NCBI GenBank assembly: GCA_024405585.1
Contig: JAKSOM010000034.1
Span: 1-8,929, forward strand
Direction of reading: 5' to 3'
From: Acidaminococcaceae bacterium
Lineage (GTDB): Bacteria; Bacillota; Negativicutes; Acidaminococcales; Acidaminococcaceae
Length of the DNA: 8,929 bases
The position numbers were made by a program, and so were the translations under genes. Positions 8,201 through 8,929 of this stretch are shown piece after piece; position 1 is the first letter of the stretch; each line of letters opens with the position of its first letter. The notes beneath the pieces are model-generated. The model saw only the letters and a list, made by a program, of their open reading frames with translations. It did no database searches and was not told where the DNA came from.

Positions 8201-8723
8201 CTGAATACTGCGTAACCAAATAATATTTTTTGGAATTGCCGGAGCCATCTTCATCGTTATTCAAAGAGTTCTTTATAACTACATTTTCAAGTTTAACAGT
8301 ACCGCTTTTGGCAAAATACAACTTAATATTGTCAAAGGTTAAAACACTGTCTTTACTGCTGCCTGCAAAACCTAAAACCGTCCCAGCATTAGTATTTTTA
8401 TAATCATACAAAACTAAACCGTTACCCTGAACAGTTTTTGTACCAGAAGCAGTAACCAAACCTGTATTCAACTGAATAGCGGTGTCAAATCTTTGTCCTG
8501 CATAAGAAGATATCGTAGTAAAGGTCTGTCCAACATTCTCTTTATCAATCGTTACCACATCGCATTGCGAATCAAGTAATGCTGCATTCAAAGCATCTGC
8601 TTTAGTAACATCAACACTGTTTTCCGCCCAGGCACTGCCGCCGTAGCCCAACACAGACCCACAGACCAAACCCATCAGAATAGTCCTGTCTAAAATTCTC
8701 TTTGCTTTCTTTTTACCAAACAT
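1464..8723 (-). CDS. Giant autotransporter (type Va secretion) with Pmp-like N-terminal repeat array
   Basis: Seen: 2419 residues. A signal peptide covers 1-33: basic KKKAKR, a hydrophobic core, and a probable cleavage after AWA. Residues about 208-656 carry eleven FxxN and twelve GGA(I,L,V,H) motifs, the signature of chlamydial Pmp repeats. From about 670 to 2080 the passenger is glycine-, asparagine- and threonine-rich with recurrent N-x-G-T-[LV]-N-[LI] motifs, typical of a right-handed beta-helix. The C-terminal ~265 residues (from about Trp2158) have alternating amphipathic strands with aromatic girdles and end in Ser-Trp-Ser-Phe, fitting an autotransporter beta-barrel; a helix around AHDVANMVTDAVATHFG precedes it. 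Known: the barrel inserts through the BAM machinery and the passenger is exposed at the cell surface, often as an adhesin. Inferred: surface adhesin; no catalytic motif seen, and only five cysteines in the mature protein. Odd: composition changes near 5.7 kb, suggesting a mosaic. The start has a G-rich ribosome binding site. Confidence 0.92.
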   Translation of the reverse strand: MFGKKKAKRILDRTILMGLVCGSVLGYGGSAWAENSVDVTKADALNAALLDSQCDVVTIDKENVGQTFTTISSYAGQRFDTAIQLNTGLVTASGTKTVQGNGLVLYDYKNTNAGTVLGFAGSSKDSVLTFDNIKLYFAKSGTVKLENVVIKNSLNNDEDGSGNSKKYYLVTQYSGGNPSNGLSKSPSDFTALAISSSTITLTGKNVQFIDNHSYGWNSGGALSVTSATVNLEDVVFDGNMVSSGDGGGAHFSKATVQKFTGVFKNNQAGSEGGAISIQDGSQVTDLGGEFLNNSAKYNGGAVVISTDETGAGRSDTQAKVTFAEGAVFKGNKVTTETGNTSMLDGAGGAVYSRGDVTISKATFGGFGDGEGNEAQYGGAVANTAGRYTYERPTYFGKMQIADSEFVCNLAGVGGAVYNTSYASYTGRTEDAVHNKWSYAKPEVTISNTVFMGNKADKTRDDKYNSNKGFANYYSGNQVDRQGGGGAIYNDAAMTVTGSVFGGAEEGQGNKADNGGAIFNVGFAPAWSGTPIEIMYYEPGTMTVTDSSFIGNSALMNGGAIFNGANMTLGTDKQTVTSFASNSADKGGAIFNGFSTYDNKVCEAYNGNRAKGIHNEVSSMSVTNASFTNNTAATEGGAIYNEAGCSLTLTNTTFNGNKANEVANDIYNAGILTFKGTNTLNDGLVSVSGSSLLFDTEAASTTTIKGISTIDRLDVTGKATVNLYDAVVTNGVTVENGGALNLAGKLGVANVTGAGKVALADNLTVDKNADLMNLDGNGKTIDMQQTSGTVAYNTLTVGTLAGNADLEIDAKLTGNTTDAERNDKMAINAVSNDAKIILTSVNITADSDDAIANLAVITGSGAGALQLSNNSLQTITGDYIYTFTLDKTAGQIAVSKNVNVQSFKDYLGQGADATFSFTKDFVFSDNALEVTTGGADKVKDVKLNGHLLTGKGKNADGGITVAEGYTLKMDGIPQSGSNSVVSNFATAFSVVSGGVLNLKDVTLSGNTTDISNAGTVNLSGTVTANGISGAGTLNNGGTLNISASGLKNEVTNTGTVNLDAGILSVAVTGGTLNINGNVTARADYIATVNNNVSAGKNLTVTEGNLTGDVINNGTVAMEQGSGFGTVTGGSAPAKIKGGNVTLGENVTFTKDNLQDVTLTLNGATYNVTGVMDENAGMVLDKMSVAGVGGTITLGDITLSGDDYDAWGDSEYKQIQLVDTTGTNTLTITGSKSIATEECTYTFTQAYKVAGDSGSGLKYGFIDVLKELKDQRTLQEVLAQEDGDINYTLKAAEEVDGTLQLREIEGSAPRTLTIAGKGNRIVAKNGNSVLKNNNRDTLTLENLSVEQFDRAIDNSTIQGTINLKSITFVETGTMDVVNEGTLNILDDRVIFAKGVSGSGTMNLKGNLTVGKGVVIEQSNINGDEGVSLTNNGTVIINNGILNSKVQGGILEFAGETSAEKAEYIAGETNRIRSQAKLKLADEIEGELKAILEGDGEVIIDSVIDATGATEGGIKTRVTVNKDKSLTIYADKLGNVAANNGTLNLKGGADGDGRILGYAVGGTGKTVITGGNSGAELTVTANAPITSGGGIVIDQHNVLKTDVGNLGADVTNKGTIKLFGGTQDNHALVGRKITGGIADIVGGYFDLQDAANIEDVETLRITDGSVYMDAEQLLDGTTKQKTVFGQKFEGVGGVLNLNNFGGKETYTAKDYGDISGALGLDGGRTTLMLSGTLQKAQNEVIVVQGNVDDVTGDVRLSGVKPKVVTDVSPSAGTEIASVSAEYVEVTKADSTELLATDKIIVEGGSNFMVKGFQIEKLKDRSKGSLDLVVTGGGTNLVLMGGDKERGVVKSNTEEKVPVNLTISEGAVINVGVATTDSTTKNKELEFAEIVIDGAKMNVIGTNVYTPTLAVGNGGWLVVDPAYVKTDEVDIRGGTIQVVADGTVFNQGYDTATLRNYVERAGVATMTNGDGFVVNDGLGVMALKNSSGSTNVTISKTNGDHLAITADPSYNPATAPMLRMDEGALLILEGGQAQSGAAGIIDLQGSTAEDISISDNAKVFVAGANAQGVGIYKLLHGEGVDPAGNYFGGNIYTDNTLYKIALLLPEEQIDNTFGFKLTWNGANTAFSAENLGVTRGAHDVANMVTDAVATHFGNKEEGEKLWATFIHNKDKVDGLAMGDTTSQYDAQFNGTVIGYDLVDDKDITLGLALGYVNGNTTNSTGHNDSKYNSVEVYGRKKVGAVQLHGDITYLHGKNETEMTADGTSIKADAKTNTYSVGVRAEMPYKVGKGTLTPFAGLRYIRINGKDYSNNLGMEFSTNNLSGVVLPLGVSYKTAVDNFYGWKVKPEVALGYAFNLGNRDGRTSVTHERVGSSYEFDVLDKGALFIKAGISVSRKNFTMGVGYDYMKSSNSRNNRWNVNLSWSF
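4407..6092 (-). repeat. Diverged duplicated passenger module (two copies)
   Basis: Two stretches of the passenger share the same order of landmarks. Copy A is residues about 878-1062 (6092-5538): YIYTFT, a helical-looking stretch, a LNLKDVTLSGN line, NAGTVNLSG, GISGAGTLN and DAGIL. Copy B is residues about 1237-1439 (5015-4407): CTYTFT, a helical stretch, LTLENLSVEQFD, NEGTLNILDD, GVSGSGTMN and NNGIL. Matching landmarks are offset by 359-377 residues. The lines just before them (NITADSDDAI and ITLSGDDYDA) also match. Similarity is low enough that a self-alignment is needed; common beta-helix motifs could account for part of it. Confidence 0.45.
6756..8102 (-). repeat. FxxN / GGA(I,L,V) motif array (Pmp-like)
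   Basis: Protein-level repeats inside the autotransporter, residues about 208-656. FxxN instances include FIDN, FDGN, FKNN, FLNN, FKGN, FVCN, FMGN, FIGN, FASN, FTNN and FNGN. Most are followed by a GGA motif such as GGALS, GGAIS, GGAVV, GGAVY, GGAIYN or GGAIFN. Two units replace FxxN with an FGG...G-x-GN variant (FGGFGDGEGN and FGGAEEGQGN). In chlamydial Pmp proteins these motifs form rungs of a beta-helix and contribute to adhesion to host cells; here the same fold is likely and the adhesive role is inferred. Confidence 0.8.
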
Positions 8724-8731
8724 AATTTCTT

Positions 8732-8741
8732 CCCCCCACCT
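8732..8741 (-). promoter_or_regulatory. Ribosome binding site of the autotransporter gene
   Basis: On the minus strand AGGTGGGGGG lies 8 nt before the ATG at 8723-8721. It is purine-rich but not a textbook AGGAGG, and either the AGGTGG or the GGGGGGA part could pair with 16S rRNA. It directly follows the T-tract of the leader hairpin. Confidence 0.6.
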
Positions 8742-8743
8742 GG

Positions 8744-8782
8744 AAAATAAAAAACTTGAGAAGACACACTCGCCCCCTCAAG
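8744..8782 (-). terminator. Terminator-like hairpin in front of the autotransporter (possible attenuator)
   Basis: On the minus strand CTTGAGGGGGC (8782-8772) pairs with GTCTTCTCAAG (8765-8755) over 11 pairs, three of them G-U, with the loop GAGTGT, and is followed directly by TTTTTTATTTT. This is the form of an intrinsic terminator, yet it points into the autotransporter gene and ends 20 nt before its ATG. It may stop read-through from an upstream minus-strand gene outside the window, or act as an attenuator in the autotransporter leader. Confidence 0.6.
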
Positions 8783-8784
8783 CA

Positions 8785-8813
8785 ACTAAAACACCATTTC
8801 CCTGCACTGCCAA
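8785..8813 (-). promoter_or_regulatory. Candidate promoter of the autotransporter gene
   Basis: On the minus strand TTGGCA (8813-8808; five of six match TTGACA) is followed after 17 nt by TTTAGT (8790-8785; four of six), with a TGn extension before the -10. The start point would fall near 8778, inside the left arm of the terminator-like hairpin, so this transcript would lack the full hairpin. The -10 is weak and a promoter farther upstream cannot be excluded. Confidence 0.35.
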
Positions 8814-8819
8814 CAACCA

Positions 8820-8840
8820 CATTTTGACACACGTAAAATG
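8820..8840. repeat. Short inverted repeat upstream of the autotransporter promoter candidate
   Basis: CATTTT and AAAATG flank a 9-nt spacer (CATTTTGACACACGTAAAATG on the plus strand is 21 nt in total, written here by its ends: CATTTT...AAAATG). It sits 7 bp upstream of the candidate -35 and could be an operator. Arms of 6 bp in AT-rich DNA arise often by chance. Confidence 0.25.
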
Positions 8841-8881
8841 CGAAACATTTGCCGTTTCCCGTTGGGAGGCATCACGCTGCA

Positions 8882-8890
8882 CCCCCCCCC
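8882..8890. repeat. Homopolymeric C9/G9 tract upstream of the autotransporter
   Basis: Nine consecutive C on the plus strand (G on the minus strand), about 160 bp before the autotransporter ATG. Poly-G/C tracts of this length are prone to slipped-strand mispairing and are used for phase variation of surface proteins in several diderm bacteria. The rest of 8724-8929 holds the elements listed separately and no convincing gene. Confidence 0.75.
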
Positions 8891-8929
8891 AATTTTTAAT
8901 TGACATAGCAAAAATGCAAGCAAACATCT

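Noticed and set aside
8655..8672. Cys21 in the autotransporter signal peptide (GLVCGS) as a lipobox
   Set aside because: Position -1 is Val rather than Gly, Ala or Ser, the hydrophobic region continues past the cysteine, and a good AWA signal peptidase I site follows at 31-33.
8900..8929. Plus-strand TTGACA at 8900-8905 as a divergent promoter
   Set aside because: At spacings of 15-18 nt no acceptable -10 is present before the window ends (AACATC at 17 nt).
8824..8929. A c-di-GMP or other known riboswitch in the autotransporter leader
   Set aside because: I looked for conserved aptamer signatures of the common classes and did not see them; only the simple hairpin near the ATG is supported.

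Overview
The window looks like chromosome from a diderm (outer-membrane-bearing) bacterium with Firmicute-style expression signals, most plausibly a member of the Negativicutes. The case rests on one very large type V autotransporter, which needs an outer membrane, combined with a G-rich Shine-Dalgarno sequence ahead of each gene (a full AGGAGG for the SPFH gene), clear sigma-A-like promoters and U-tailed hairpin terminators. The taxonomic call is inference; no rRNA or housekeeping marker is present.

All three recognisable genes are on the minus strand, so the order of transcription runs from the right end to the left. (1) 8723-1464 encodes a 2419-residue autotransporter: signal peptide, an N-terminal array of FxxN / GGA(I,L,V) motifs like those of chlamydial polymorphic membrane proteins, a long beta-helix-like passenger rich in N-x-G-T-[LV]-N repeats, and a C-terminal autotransporter beta-barrel ending in Trp-Ser-Phe. 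It is followed by a strong terminator at 1450-1415. (2) 1118-369 encodes a 249-residue SPFH/Band 7 (prohibitin-like) membrane protein with its own promoter (1251-1222), AGGAGG ribosome binding site and terminator (361-335). (3) From 290 off the left edge runs a small MNT-type nucleotidyltransferase with its own extended -10 promoter, probably the antitoxin half of a HEPN/MNT pair whose partner would lie outside the window. The genes look independently transcribed; nothing ties their functions together.

The intergenic stretch 1119-1463 holds the SPFH promoter and RBS, the autotransporter terminator, and a striking perfect 18-bp inverted repeat with a 3-nt spacer (1352-1390), each arm of which contains the 10-bp palindrome GTTACGTAAC. 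The stretch 8724-8929, upstream of the autotransporter, holds a terminator-like hairpin 20 nt before the start codon, a weak promoter candidate overlapping it, a 9-bp poly-G (poly-C on +) tract, a short inverted repeat and two overlapping small open frames.

Inside the autotransporter gene, base composition and codon use change sharply near 5.7 kb: the part encoding the N-terminal passenger is AT-richer (sampled 60-base lines 33-38% GC), while the part encoding the rest is GC-richer (52-57%) and lacks TTA, CTA and TCA codons for more than 1200 codons. This suggests a mosaic gene with an exchanged N-terminal region. I did not find rRNA, tRNA, CRISPR arrays, insertion sequences or an obviously new multi-gene system.
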